Assembly (NCBI GenBank): GCA_027972325.1
Contig: JAPMOS010000013.1
Span: 323,501 to 387,500 of the forward strand
Length of the DNA: 64,000 nt
Reading direction: 5' to 3'
Source of the DNA: Paratrimastix pyriformis
Taxonomy: Eukaryota > Preaxostyla > Paratrimastigidae
Part shown: positions 10,451 through 42,027 of the stretch, piece after piece
Numbering within the stretch: position 1 is the stretch's first letter
How the letters are laid out: every line of letters starts with the position of its first letter
Notes under the pieces: generated by a model
What the model saw: only the letters and a program-made list of their open reading frames with translations
Told to the model about the DNA's origin: nothing
Database searches by the model: none
Translations under genes and position numbers: made by a program

Positions 10451-13286
10451 ATGCGGCAAGCCGAATGCAACATCACACTCACGTTGATGATCACTTTTTT
10501 AATATCTATTGCAGACTCCATCTATAATGTCGGCGCTTGTTTTATGACTTCCGGAACGATTGTCTTTGTTATCACACGTAGGGAAGATGGCAATCGCAAT
10601 GGATCTTTTTTTTGCGTAAAAGTGAACATGATCTCGGACTGACATATCTCGTTGCCGGACTCACAGAGGTTGCAGCCGCATTTCCTGGCTCATGCCTTGC
10701 CGATCGCTGGGGAAAGCCTCAAATGCTCCGCGTTGGTGCTGGTTTTGGGATGCTGGTCTGAGACCACTTTCCCTTCTGTTGATGCTGGATGGTTTTCGCC
10801 AGGCCGTGCTCATCAATGTTATTGCTGTATGGACGACCTCAGTCGAACTGACCTACGTATCAGTCGCTCTCTGGGCTGTCTTCTCGGCGACTTATTCTCC
10901 GGTTTTGGAGGCCCTTTTCTCGGACACAATATCTTCGCGGTACCCCGGCAAGGACAGCAGTAAGCCCTTCTCTCGATGGTGGGCGCTGTCCAACATCGCC
11001 TACGGGCTTGGGGCCTTGCTCCCGATACCATTTTTTCTCAGTCTGCTGGTGCCTTCCCTTCCAAAAGACACACCGATCGCGATTTCGATCGGATCGTTCT
11101 CCCGCAGCCTTGGGCGATGTCTGGGAGCAGCCCGTCCTGCGGATTGTGCTGTGCTTCGGTCTGCGCGCCCCTCACGCGCCACCCTAGCTCGTCGCGGAAA
11201 GCTTTGAGTGTTTGTCCACTCACGTGGGTCTTTTGATATTCTGCATCTAGGGTTCGGGCTGGCCCTGGTCCCGATGACGATGATGTTCTTCTTCCGCAAG
11301 CCCGCCCCTCCTATCCCCGCGGGTGGCGAGGGTGTGGGCGAGGTTGTTGGCGAGGGTGTGGGCGAGGGTGAAGGCGAGGGTGAAGGCGAGGCCGCCGAAA
11401 ACGAGGAGGATTTGGCTAACATGGCCCCGGACGACTCGGGCAAGGCCACCCCCCCGCCGACCCCCAGCGCGGCCCATCTGAACCCCCACCATCGGCGGGC
11501 AGTTCTGGGTGAGGCCGACGACCCGGAAGCCCAGCGATCGATGGCCCTCGACGAGGAGAAGGAGCCTGCCGATGGGGCCGAGACCGCCCAGGACGAGGAT
11601 CCGGACGCCCCGCCCCGGGTGCTGCGGCACCGGCTCACCATGGACGAGGACGCGGCCGAGGGGCAGGGCCCCGAGGACACCGCCCAAAACACCGATGCCG
11701 GCGAGGCGGCCGCCGTTTCAACTGTGCCCACCACGTCTACGCCTCTGCCTTCCTCTGCCCTGGGCGCAGGTCGCTCCCGGGGGGCCCGGGCCATCCCGTA
11801 CCTGGTGGTGTCGGCCGAGCTTTGGCTGGCCCTGGTCAACGGTCTCTCGAGCGAGTTCTTCCCGATCTATATGTCCGATCACCTGGTCCTGGCGCCGACC
11901 TCCCTCTGCCTGGTCTACTTCGCCGGCTCTGTCGGGGCCACGCTCCTCTCGCTGGTCGTGCCCCACCTGGCCCGCTGGTTGGGGCGCCCCGGCACGGTGC
12001 TCGGCCTGCTGGGGTGTGTGGTCGCATGCCAGATCGTGGCGGGCCTGACCAAGGTGGCCCTGGGAGGCTCGTCGGCCCTCTTCGCGACCGCTTACACGCT
12101 GCGGTACGTCTTCATGAACTCCCCCGGAGGCCTGGTCAAGCCGTTTCTGCTGGAGCACGTGCCTGCCCACCAAAAGTCGCGGTGGAGCGCCCTGGAGAGC
12201 TTCACGGGGGTCACATGGGCCGGCAGCGCCGAGTTGGGTCTGCCCATGTCCAAGTCCCGTCCACCCCTCTGCACCTGGCGCCCGGCCTCGCTGCGGCTCC
12301 ACGTCGTCATTTGGCCCTCACTTCTGTTGGCCTGTGCAGGGGCGCTGATGCTGTCGGGGATGAGCTACGAAACGCTCTTCCTGGCGACAGCCGGGATGTT
12401 GGCCCTGTCGGCCGTGCCTTGGCTGTTCATCCTGTTCATCACGGGCGAGCGGGGCGGCCCCAGGGAGGCTCACCCGGTCCCCGCCCAACCCGCGACCGAG
12501 GCCGAGATGGAGCAGATGGCCGAGATGGAGCAGATGGCTGAGCTGGCGCCCCAAGAAGACGAGGAGCCGGGGCGAAAGGGCGACGAGGCGGACGAATCGG
12601 AACAGCCGACCGCCCCATCTCCTGCCCCCACCGAGGAGGGGCCGTCCAAGGGGCTGGTCTTCGAGCCGGACATCGTCCTGGTGCCCTTCAAGGCCCCGTC
12701 CTCCTCCGCTTTGGCGGGCTCGCCCCTGGTCAGGCCGGCCCGGTCGCCGCTCCACCTGGCCGCCAGCCCGCCGCCGCCTTTCGGCACAGTCGCCCACCCC
12801 CTGACCGGACCGGCCCTGCCGGCCCTGCCGCCCGTGGTCCTCCCGGCCGTCCAGCAGGAGGCCGCCCACCCGCACCCGGGGCCTCTGGCCGACGCGCTGC
12901 CGCTGCCCATGGGGCTGCTCCGGCGCTCCATCTCGGCCTCCGCGGGCGGCAGCCCCCGCCTGGCCCCGGCAGCAGGGCCCCTCCGCGAGGCCCCCGGCCC
13001 TGCGGCGGTCCCCGCGGGAGTGAGCGCCTCGCCCCGGTCGAGTCTGAGCATCTCCGAGACGGGCAGCCTGTCCGCCCGCTCGACCTCCAGCGGCGGCCCC
13101 CCCGAGCCGGCCCGCCCCGTTCCTGGGCCGCCCACTCTGGCCCTGCCCGGCGGGGGCAGCCCGGACGCATCGCCCCGCGGCCCGGAGGCAGCCCCCCACC
13201 TGGCGCCCCATCCCCACGGGGCCGGAAAGCCGCCCGGGCCGCCCGCCCGGGGTGGGGCCGATTCGCCCCGGATACGCCGCGGCTGA
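10451..13286 (+). CDS. Major facilitator superfamily transporter (paralogue B)
   Basis: Paralogue of the transporter on the opposite strand at 5842-8851; 824 residues in six exons (10451-10528, 10582-10755, 10803-11040, 11108-11158, 11251-12237, 12340-13286), every junction phase-consistent. The protein starts MRQAECN and has helix-2/3 loop ADRWGKPQML, FSRWWALSNIAYG and the C-half GSVGATLLSLV and RWSALESFTGV. It lacks one intron of the paralogue (the A intron between 7261 and 7210 has no counterpart here). A Glu/Pro-rich loop of about 150 residues joins the two halves. The last exon encodes a Pro/Ser/Ala-rich, probably disordered C-terminal tail of more than 200 residues; it contains no histidine cluster. 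Substrate unknown. Confidence 0.88.
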
Positions 13287-13822
13287 GCGGGCGGCCAACG
13301 GCATCCGCGGGAACCGCGTGATACGTGCTGCCCCCCCCCCCCCCCCCGTCTTGGTGTGTTTATCTAATTCAATGGCTTGTTTCTTCGTTGTAACTTCTTG
13401 GTTCGCCTTCTCCGTGTTCTGTACAGCCTCTGCCCATCCATCCCACCCCCCACTTTCCTTTCTCTTTGCTCTGCGCCTGTCTCTGCCCTTGTGCGCCTTC
13501 TTGTCGTCGCCTCCTTCTCTTCTTCTCTTCTGATATCAATGGCGCGAGGGCACGCGGAACGTGTCGCCTGTGCCCTCGCCCGTCCGCTGGGTGCATGTTC
13601 TCTTGGGACATGGGATCGGGGATCGGGGATCGGGGATCGTGGCCCTTCCTCCGGTGGCTGCGGCGGCAGGGCTCGGCGAACAATGGTTGCCGCCTCAGAC
13701 TCGCCGCTGTGCCGCATGGGCGGCAACGAAGGGAGGGGAGCGGAGGGGAGCGGAGGGGAGGAGGGGAGGAGGGGAGGATCGACTCGTCACACGCCCCCGC
13801 GGGGCTCGAAGGGCGGCGGTCG
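13287..13822. other. Convergent intergenic spacer between MFS B and VPS13
   Basis: No gene. Contains a C-run (13331-13348), an AT-richer pyrimidine block (13360-13530), a short GGGGATC tandem (13616-13638) and a GGAGGGGAGC tandem (13733-13775). Confidence 0.6.
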
Positions 13823-34650
<20,828 letters not shown>

Positions 34651-34815
34651 GTGGGAGTTCAACGTCAAATCGTTGACAGCATTCCCAACCAGCGGGGTTG
34701 ATGAGGTGAGGGTGCTGTCAGGGACACGGATTTCTCCTGAGTCTCGGCCATTTGTTTTTCTTCCTTCTTCGCCCGACGATCACATCAAACAAAAAGAAGC
34801 GCGTTTGGCGTTGTT

Positions 34816-36027
34816 TTACATGTACAGTGTGAGGTCGGGATTCGCCTCAGCCAGCCCGTCCAGGTCCTCGGCTCTCAGGACACCGCAATCGTACGCGTAC
34901 AGATGGCGCAACGTCCGCCGCCCCTTGCGGGCGATGGCGAGGCAGTGGTGCCCGTGGAGGTGCACCAGCGAGCAGAGGTGCAGCTCGTGGATGGCGGGCA
35001 GGTCCCCGCATGGCACGACCGCGTTGCCGTCGAGGGGGCAGTTCGAGAGGCGGAGCTTCCGGAGGGCGGTCATGGCCGGCAGCAGGAGGGCCAGTTGGGC
35101 GGGGCTGATGGCCGTGCTGTGCAGGTCGAGTTCCCGGAGGCTGGGGCCCAGGTTGGCCATCGTCTCCCAGATGGACCCCTCCAGTTGCGTGCTGGGGGGA
35201 GGTGAGCCGATGGGCGCCGAGGCAGAAGCTGGGACCGCAGACCATCCGTAGAGTAAGAGGGACTCGAGCTGCTGGGTCGCCTCCAGGATCTCCGTCAGCG
35301 CTTCGGTAGACAACTCCGTGCAGTTGGACTGTGAAGGTGGAGGTGGGAGGTGGAGGTGGAGGTGGAGGTGGAGGGGGTCATGTCCGGGGCAGGGCAGACC
35401 AGGTTCAGCGATGTCAGCCCGGTGCATCGGTCGAGCCAGTCCTTGTGGCTGTCATCGATGGGGCAGTTGGCCAGCTTCAGCACGCGGAGCTGTCGCATCC
35501 GGTCCGCGGGGAGGTCCTCGAACACTGCCGGCGTGAACCGGATCCCAGAGATGTCGAGAGAGGTCAGGCTGGTGCACTCGTCCAGAAGGGCCGACAGCCC
35601 CTGGTCGGGGTCGTCCTCGTCCTTGATGCCCGGCACGCACAGCGTCGTGAACTGCGCACCCAACTTCGGCGCGAGAATCTCCAGGAGCGATGAGGGCGAG
35701 CCGAGCGGGAACGTCAAGGCAGTGGCGTTGGGAGACTGATCGAGAACGGAACGAAGGAGGCGCTTCCGCGGGGGCCAGGCATAGAGATTCAGTGCCTTCG
35801 TCACACGCCATGCCACTGGAACGGCTACACAAACATATGCGCTTTGAGGAGTCGGCCAGGGCCAGACCTTCAGCGAAGGCCCGACAGACAAGACGATACC
35901 CGCCAGCAAAAATCTCACCCTGATCGCAAAAAGAAAGAATCACGCTCAACACTTCGATGGGAATGACGGAAAAAAAAGAGGAATCCCCATCGTTCCCAGA
36001 GGAGGACGCGTCGAGCGGCTCGCTCAT
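34816..36027 (-). CDS. F-box and leucine-rich repeat protein
   Basis: 365 residues in three exons (36027-35868, 35824-35400, 35328-34816) with consistent phases. The N-terminus after a short acidic leader reads IPIEVLSVILSFCD...YRLVCRAF, matching the F-box pattern (LPxEVLxxILSFL...LVCRxF). The rest contains several irregular leucine-rich repeats, for example LTSLDISGIRFT, LRVLKLANCPI, LTSLNLSNCTEL, LRELDLHSTAIS and LRKLRLSNCPL, of the cysteine-containing/AMN1-like type. F-box/LRR proteins normally recruit substrates to SCF ubiquitin ligases; that role is inferred from family. The second intron contains a (CACCTC)n-type pyrimidine array. The start ATG lies 2 bp from the tentative ATG of the divergent channel gene. 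Confidence 0.82.
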
Positions 36028-36029
36028 CA
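36028..36029. promoter_or_regulatory. Two-base gap between divergent start codons (F-box/GluR-like)
   Basis: The minus-strand ATG (36025-36027) and the tentative plus-strand ATG (36030-36032) are back to back, so the two transcripts must have overlapping 5' ends or one start is misassigned. Confidence 0.4.
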
Positions 36030-38310
36030 ATGTACCAAATTTATCACGCCCGGTTCGTTTGGCTATATTTCTTTCAAGCCTCTTGTAGGGGTTGTTTGCA
36101 CCGTTTCTGGCACCGATATACCTTTTTTTGGTTACATTATGCCTTTTTCATGCCACGAATGGTGACCACTTACGAGTTGTGACGAAAATTGCCGAACCTT
36201 TTGTGTATAAAGAAAAAGATGTGCTCGCAGGGTTCGCTGTCGATTATTTTAATCAAATACTCCTTGCTCTGGGTTGGACCGCCGAGTGGCACACTGTCGG
36301 GACGCTTTCTGAGCTGTTTGAAGAACTCACCCCAAACGAAAACGGGCAGACTAAAGCCGACATTGCCGGTCTGTACCTCCCAATCTCAGCCTGCTGACGC
36401 TCGATAATTGTAGTTGGTGATTTGACGGTCACATCTTCCCGGGAAAACCAGGTCGACTTCACACATGCATACTATTTCTCTGGGTCTGTCCTCCCTCCCT
36501 TCCGTCGGTGGTTCCGAGACTGTGGGCAATCTGCAGATACGGGATCCTGGTCAAGCGGCAGGCGCCGTTCAGCTTCGTGACAAACTTCTTCCGCAGCACC
36601 CGCATGATGGAGGTTGTGGTGGGCATCGCTTGCCTCCTGGTCTACTCGGCCCTGCTGTCTGTCTCCCACTCCACTCCAGGCCTGGGTTCTGATCTTCGCT
36701 TCCATCTGGGCACAGTGTGTGGGTTTTTGAAGCGCGCCGGACGGGTAGTGACTTCGGGCGGCTCTTCTACCGCGGCATCCTCGACGCCCTCTGGTGGAGC
36801 GTCGTCACCAGTCCGCAAGCTCCTTCCTGCCCCCCCCCCCCCCCCCCCCCCCCCCCACTCCTCCTCCTCCTCCTCCTCCTCCTCCATCTCGATTTCTCCG
36901 GGTCACGTTGACCATTTGGGGGTCTATTTCCGGTCTCCTCCCTGGGCGGTAGCCACCACGGTGGGGTACGGTGACAAGACGCCCAAGTCGTGCGGGGGCC
37001 GGACGGTGGCCGTGGCGTTGATGTTCGCCTCGCTGGTGCTGACGTCGAGTTTCGTGGCCTCCTTCACGGCGGCCGTGCTCGACCAGACGGCCACCATCAC
37101 CGGCCCGGGCGACCTGCCCGGCCTCCGGGTGGGCGTCCAGGCCGAGACCACCGCACGGTCCTACGTCCTCGACCTCAACTGCTCCGTCCGTGCCTCTCAC
37201 CTCCCCTCCCACCCTTGCCCCAACCCGTGATCTAGCGGCGGGCGGGCCGGGGCCGGCCGCTCATCTTTTTCGGCGGCGGGAATCGAACTGAGCCAACCTG
37301 ACCTGTGTCCTGTGTGGGCCTGTTTGGGGCGGGCAGACTGTGGTCACGTACCCGACCGAGGGCGACCTGCTTGGGGGCCTCTGGAGTGGGGCCGTCGACG
37401 TGGTGGTGCACGATGCGGCCCACCTGTCCCACGACGTGCACATCTTCCCGGACCGGTTCCAGGTGACGGGCACATTCAACGTGCGCTACTACGCCCTGGC
37501 CGTCCCCAAGAACACGTCCTCCGTCCGCAGGACCATCGCAAACCAGATGGTCGGCTGCCACCCTCACGAGCACGGCATGACTCACTTGCCCCTGGTCCCC
37601 GTCCCACCGCCACCGCCTGTGTGCAGCTTGTCATGAACGAGTCACCTCAGTACACCCGCCTCTACAATGCCTACTTCACCAGCTCCAACCGCGGTCGGTC
37701 CCCCCAGCCTTCAGGGTGGTGGGGGTGGATGATGAGGGGACGGAGATCGGGGGATGGCGGAGGGACCTGCCTGTGTTTGGGCTGAGCTGACTCTCGTTTT
37801 CTTCTCCGTACAAACCCGGGGCCCGCCCCACCAACGGGACTGCCCGCCACCAGACGCGCGACCCAGCGCCGACACGTACGGCTTCTGGACGGTCCGCCGG
37901 TCACGCGATGCCCACCTCCCGGTCCCCGCTTCCCGTCCACCCCCCGTCCTCTGCGCCTCATCCATCGCCCCCGCCCACCACGTTTCCCTGCCGCCGGGTA
38001 GTTGGTGGGCCTGCTGGGGCTGGCGCTGCTGGTGTGCCTGGTGCTTGGGCTGTGGTCCTACCTGCTCGAGCGGCGCAAGCGGGCCCGGGGCAGCCCCGGC
38101 CTGCCTGGGGACGAGGCCGACGCGAGCAGCCACCTCAAGGCGGCCCTCCTCGAGGCCGAGATGGCCCCCGCCACCCCGCTCTCCCTCGTCGCCGTCACGC
38201 CCACCCTGGCCGGGGCCAACAAGGGGCCCCCCTCGCCCCTCGCCCGCCCGGGGACCTCGCCTGTCCTTGGGCCCGCGGGCGGGGGCCCAGCGGCCGGGTG
38301 GCGGTGCTGA
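36030..38310 (+). CDS. Ionotropic glutamate-receptor-like channel with K+-type selectivity filter
   Basis: Inferred exons 36030-36056 (tentative), 36089-36368, 36414-36483, 36537-36656, 36716-36810, 36953-37185, 37337-37549, 37627-37693, 37854-37891 and 38002-38310 total 483 residues. Order: signal peptide (about 36089-36163); ligand-binding lobe 1, a periplasmic-binding-protein-3 fold, with SREN...DFTHAYY, the region of the ligand-binding Arg; helix M1 VVVGIACLLVYSALLVWVFE; pore loop WWSVVTTTTVGYGDKTP; inner helix VALMFASLVLTSSFVASFTAAVL; lobe 2 (LRVGVQAETTA ... AVDVVVHDAAHL ... ALAVPKNT); a further hydrophobic helix VGLLGLALLVCLVLGLWSYLL; then a basic/Pro tail. The filter is split from the pore helix by an intron holding a poly-C run. 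Start: no in-frame ATG exists in exon 2, so a short first exon with a 32-nt intron is proposed. The tail may instead change frame and extend to 38552 (coiled-coil and poly-Gln). Confidence 0.82.
36831..36857. repeat. Poly-C tract plus (CTC)n in the pore intron of the GluR-like gene
   Basis: About 27 C followed by about eight CTC triplets, starting 20 nt after the donor at 36811. Confidence 0.9.
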
Positions 38311-39018
38311 TGGCGGAGAAGCTCAACCGGATGCAGCGCCAGCTGGACGGGATGGAGGGCCTCCTGCGGGACATCCGCAGGCAGGGATCCGTCGCCACGC
38401 CGCCGCCCCCGGCCCAGCAGCAGCAGCAGCACGCCTTTACCCCGAGCCCGGCCGCCTCTGGGCCGGCCATGTACTTCTCCATCCTGGGGGCCGGCACCAC
38501 CCCCACCCAGAGCGCAGCGGGCAGACCCGGGGCCCTGACGGGGGCCGAATAGAATAACACCACTTCGCTCCCTGCCTCCCTCCCTCTCTCATCCATGACC
38601 CCCATCCTCCCTCCTCTCCTCCTCAAACTGCGACCTCAAACTGCGATGCTGGGTGGTGGTGAGATGGAAGGGCCGCTTTATTGGAGGGGGAGGAGAGGCG
38701 GGGGGGGTGGGGGCGGTAAAAACAAAGGGCGCGGCGTGGTCCCCGGGGCGGAAGCGGAGAGGCAGATACAACAACACAGGCAGCAGGCGGAAGCGGGGCA
38801 ATGCGCTCTCTGCTGGCTGCGGGTGGTCGAGGGGGTGGGGTGGGGTGGGGTGCCCCCAGGCTGCCAAAGCAGCGCATGCTCCAAGCAGAGCGGGGCCGAG
38901 AGGCTTCGTGGGTGTGGAAACAAGCGGGGCGTGGGTGTGAGCAGGGTTGGCGGTGGGTGGGGACGAGGGGGGCTTCCGGAGGGGGCCGCGGCGCGCGGGT
39001 GGGGAGGGGGCGGTGCGC
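38311..39018. other. Convergent 3' region between GluR-like gene and ERGIC-53
   Basis: To 38552 an open frame continues (LNRMQRQLDGMEGLLRDIRR, then poly-Gln) that is one frame off the channel exon; it may be the true C-terminus through an undetected intron or an indel. Beyond 38552 I see only G-rich non-coding sequence. Confidence 0.45.
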
Positions 39019-41235
39019 TCAGGGCAGCTTCTTGGCCTGCTCGTCGCGGTTCTTCTTCCACAGGATGAAGGCAACCGCAAAGACAATCTGCCCCACCACA
39101 CCATCACCAAGGGAAAGGGTCATGTGAGCAGGGCCGGGCGTCGGCGGGGGCTCGAGGGGAGAAGGCCGGCAGGCGGGTGGGCGGGTGGCGGGTGGGCGGG
39201 CGGACCTGGAAGACGATGAACCACGACCAGAAGCCCCACTTGGAGCTCTTCTTGATGGACTCCTCCATCTGCTTCTGGTTCAGCTGGATGCTGTGCCGGA
39301 TCATGTCCTGCTCCTTGTTGGCAGACTGCCAGGCCGACGGACGGGTGGCGGGCGGGCGGGCGGGAAGGAGGGAGGGAGCGGGAGGATGCGGAGGGCAAGA
39401 TGAGTCCGTGGCGGGGCGGCGCTGGGAAAGCAGGCCGGAGGAGGGGGCGGGTGGGCGGACCTCGAGGGAGCCGTGGACGGTGACGATCTTGTAGTGGAGC
39501 TCGTCCAGGCGGGTGTTGAGGTCCTTGGTGACGGTCGCGAACCGCTCCAGGACGGCGTCCCGCATGCGGGCAATGTCCCCCTTGGTGTCCGCGTCGTGCA
39601 CCTGCGACATGGCCCGCTGCAGCTGCTGCATGTAGACCGACAGGGCCTCAACGTCCCTGTGGGTGCGGGTGCGGACGGAGGCGCGGCGGAGGATGAGGAG
39701 GGGCCAGCGAACCGGGTGGCGGCGAGGCACGAGGTGGGGGGGGGTGATGGCAAGGATGCAGTGCAGTGCAGCGTCGGGTGATGCGGTGCTGTGGCGCGGT
39801 GTGTGGGGCGGGGAGCGGGGAGCGGACTTGTCGAGGGCGACGTGCTCGAGGACGTCCCGGTGGAGGCCATAGACGTTGCGGATCATCTCGCCCATGACGA
39901 TCATGTCCTTGTGCAGGGCCCGCGACATGAAGGCCACCTGCTCGAGCCGCTGGGCGTCCGTCAGGGGGGCCTGGGGGTTGGTGGGGTCGAGGGGGCGCTC
40001 GAGGAAGGCCGCGCTGGTCTTGATGGCCTCCAGGGCCTGGTCGAGCATGGCCTCCTTCTCCTTGGACAGGCTCGCCCGCTGGCCGCGCTCGAACGAGGGC
40101 AGCGCAGCCGTGGCCACGCCGGGCTGGGCAGGGGCGACCGGGACCGGGGCGGGCTGGGTCATCTCGCCGGCCCGTGCCCCGGGGGCGGGGGTGTTCTTGT
40201 CGAGGCTGCGGACGGTCAGCGAGTAGATGTCGTGGTTGTCCGAGAGGGCCCCCGTGGCGGCCGACATGCCGAAGTAGAAGCCCGTCGGCAGGTGGATGTT
40301 GTCGGCGTGCATGCAGGTGTCGTACTGGCCCTGGCTGTTCAGGTCGAGCAGCACGTCGAGGGCGTTGTCCTTGTAGATGACCCGCACCCGGGACGGGTTG
40401 GGCAGCGAACGATACCGGGCCACGCAGCCACCCAGTTGGTTGGTGAGGCCGTCGTTGTTGTGGTCGTAGTTGATGGTCCCGTCGTTCAGCATGGCCAGCA
40501 CGTAGGGATTGTTGTTCTGCGGGGTGCGGCGTGAGAGGTGGTGAAAGGAGGGCGGGGGTCGATGGGCCAAGGGGGGCGTCCATGTAAAGTGGCTGCTCGC
40601 CTGCTGTGGTAAGCGGACCTTTCGATCATTGTCGTAAGTGTCGAAGATGACGCCAAGACCAAGCCTATCCAGGTCATTCAGACATAATAAGATGATGGAG
40701 CAGGGCATCGATACCAGACCATTTGTCTGCGTTCCCGTAAATTGGGCCCGTAATCTCGGGGGTTTGGGCATACCAGAAGGCGAACCCGTCGGCGCCGGGT
40801 GGGCGGCCGCCAGCGGCTGAACAAAAAGAATGATGAACCAGGAAGTCCGGGTGAAAAGCCATGCCGACCCTTGAACTCAAACTCCACGTCCCAGTTACGA
40901 TAGGTAGTGGGGTTCTTTGCCCAGATCCAGCCACGACGATCCTACAGAAAAGCAGAGATGAGCATTTGATGACCGATGGGGGCGAAGGATGTGGGGTGAG
41001 TGGGAACCACACCAACCTTAATAGCAGGAGTCAGGCGAACAAAAGAGTCGGTCAGAACGGCAGAGCCACCAAGAACCCAGTGATCACCGAGACCGGAGGA
41101 ACCGCCTTGAAGGAAGGGCCCTTTGAAAGAGTGCTCTGGTTGAGCAGGATAGACGCTCGCGTCAAGAACCTGAGTATCGGCCAAAACAAGGCCAACGCCC
41201 AAGACCAGGGCACCGAGCAGAAAAGAATAACGCAT
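39019..41235 (-). CDS. LMAN1-like: ERGIC-53/LMAN1-type L-type lectin cargo receptor
   Basis: 502 residues, close to animal ERGIC-53 (about 510). Eight phase-matched exons: 41235-41017, 40941-40869, 40816-40720, 40664-40619, 40516-39828, 39656-39461, 39325-39206, 39087-39019. Signal peptide at the start. The lectin domain opens HSFKGPFLQ; Trp-rich strand RGWIWAKNPTTYRNWDVE; GADGFAFWYA; GLGVIFDTYDND; the metal/sugar-binding segments NDGTINYDHNNDGL and YFGMSAATGALSDNHDI match the family consensus, including the conserved Asp, Asn and His. A long stalk is predicted to be coiled-coil (EEKEAMLDQALEAIK..., SVYMQQLQRAMSQ), then a single membrane span (WFIVFQ|IVFAVAFIL) and a short cytoplasmic tail ending KKLP, a KKxx COPI retrieval signal. 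Role: mannose-selective ER-to-Golgi cargo receptor. Confidence 0.94.
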
Positions 41236-41294
41236 CCTGATTTGCCGGGGGGATCGAGTCAAGCTTCCGGGCACGTCAACACTCTCTTACACAG
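41236..41294. promoter_or_regulatory. 59-bp bidirectional gap between ERGIC-53 and SAP18 start codons
   Basis: Both starts are firmly placed by conserved N-termini, so a shared promoter is likely. I see no clear core element in it. Confidence 0.55.
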
Positions 41295-41827
41295 ATGTCC
41301 CAACAACAAAGCAACCCTGTCCAACAGCCTCAGCGCAAAATTGTCGACCGTGAGAAAACGTGTCCCCTTCTTCTTCGAGTCTTCGTCCGAGAAGGCGGGC
41401 ATTTTCGGGTCGATGATTTCCAGGTGCGGGGCAAGGAGCCCCAGGCTGAATACGAAATTCACACTTGGTCCGTTGCTTTTGGAACAATCCATCCCATTGC
41501 TCGATTTGCCATCATGTTTTTAGGCGTGATGCAACATTGAGGGAGCTGTCTGAGCTCATTCGCGAGTGCTCTCCGGCCGCCCGTGCCAGGAACGTGCATC
41601 TGTCTTTTGCTCTCGTCTACCCAGACCAAAGGTTTGTTGGTTTTCCTCTTCACCTTTGTATTTTGACCTGATGTTGTTGTCAACGCAGCGGCTTTATGAA
41701 GATGCGCGAAGTGGGCATCGTCTGGAAGCGCACGACTCCTGATGACCAGAAAACACTCGACGATATCCACCACCAGACAGGCGATTACCTCTCGGTGGCC
41801 ATCCTCCGCGGCGACGGCGGCCGTTGA
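41295..41827 (+). CDS. SAP18: SAP18 (Sin3-associated polypeptide p18)
   Basis: 139 residues in three exons (41295-41467, 41524-41631, 41689-41827), all in phase. After a Gln-rich leader, VDREKTCPLLLRVF is nearly invariant across SAP18 proteins, followed by HFRVDDF, EYEIHTWRDATLRELSELI, HLSFALVYPD, GIVWKR...DDQKT and IGDYL-like TGDYLSVAIL, covering the whole ubiquitin-like fold. Known role: subunit of the Sin3/HDAC-associated and ASAP/PSAP exon-junction splicing complexes in the nucleus. Length is close to human SAP18 (153). Confidence 0.95.
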
Positions 41828-42027
41828 ACTTGGACGACAACGCATCCTCATCATCATCCTCCTCCTCCCCTCCTCCCCTCCCCTCCCCTCCCCCCCCATT
41901 CCGGCCATACTACCCCGCCCGCAGATGTGGGCAGATGTGTAGATTGATTCCGCTTACCTTTGGAAAAGAAATGCATTAATTCGGGTCTGCGGGGGTCCCA
42001 GTTATTTCGGCGCCCCTTCGGAGATGG
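41828..42027. other. Convergent 3' spacer between SAP18 and the DUF2778 gene
   Basis: Contains a (CTC)n/(CCCCT)n pyrimidine block at 41847-41900; no gene seen. Confidence 0.5.

Noticed and set aside
38595-39219. Possible coding region between the GluR-like gene and ERGIC-53
   Set aside because: Gly/Arg-rich frames on both strands without conserved motifs; G-rich non-coding DNA is a better explanation.
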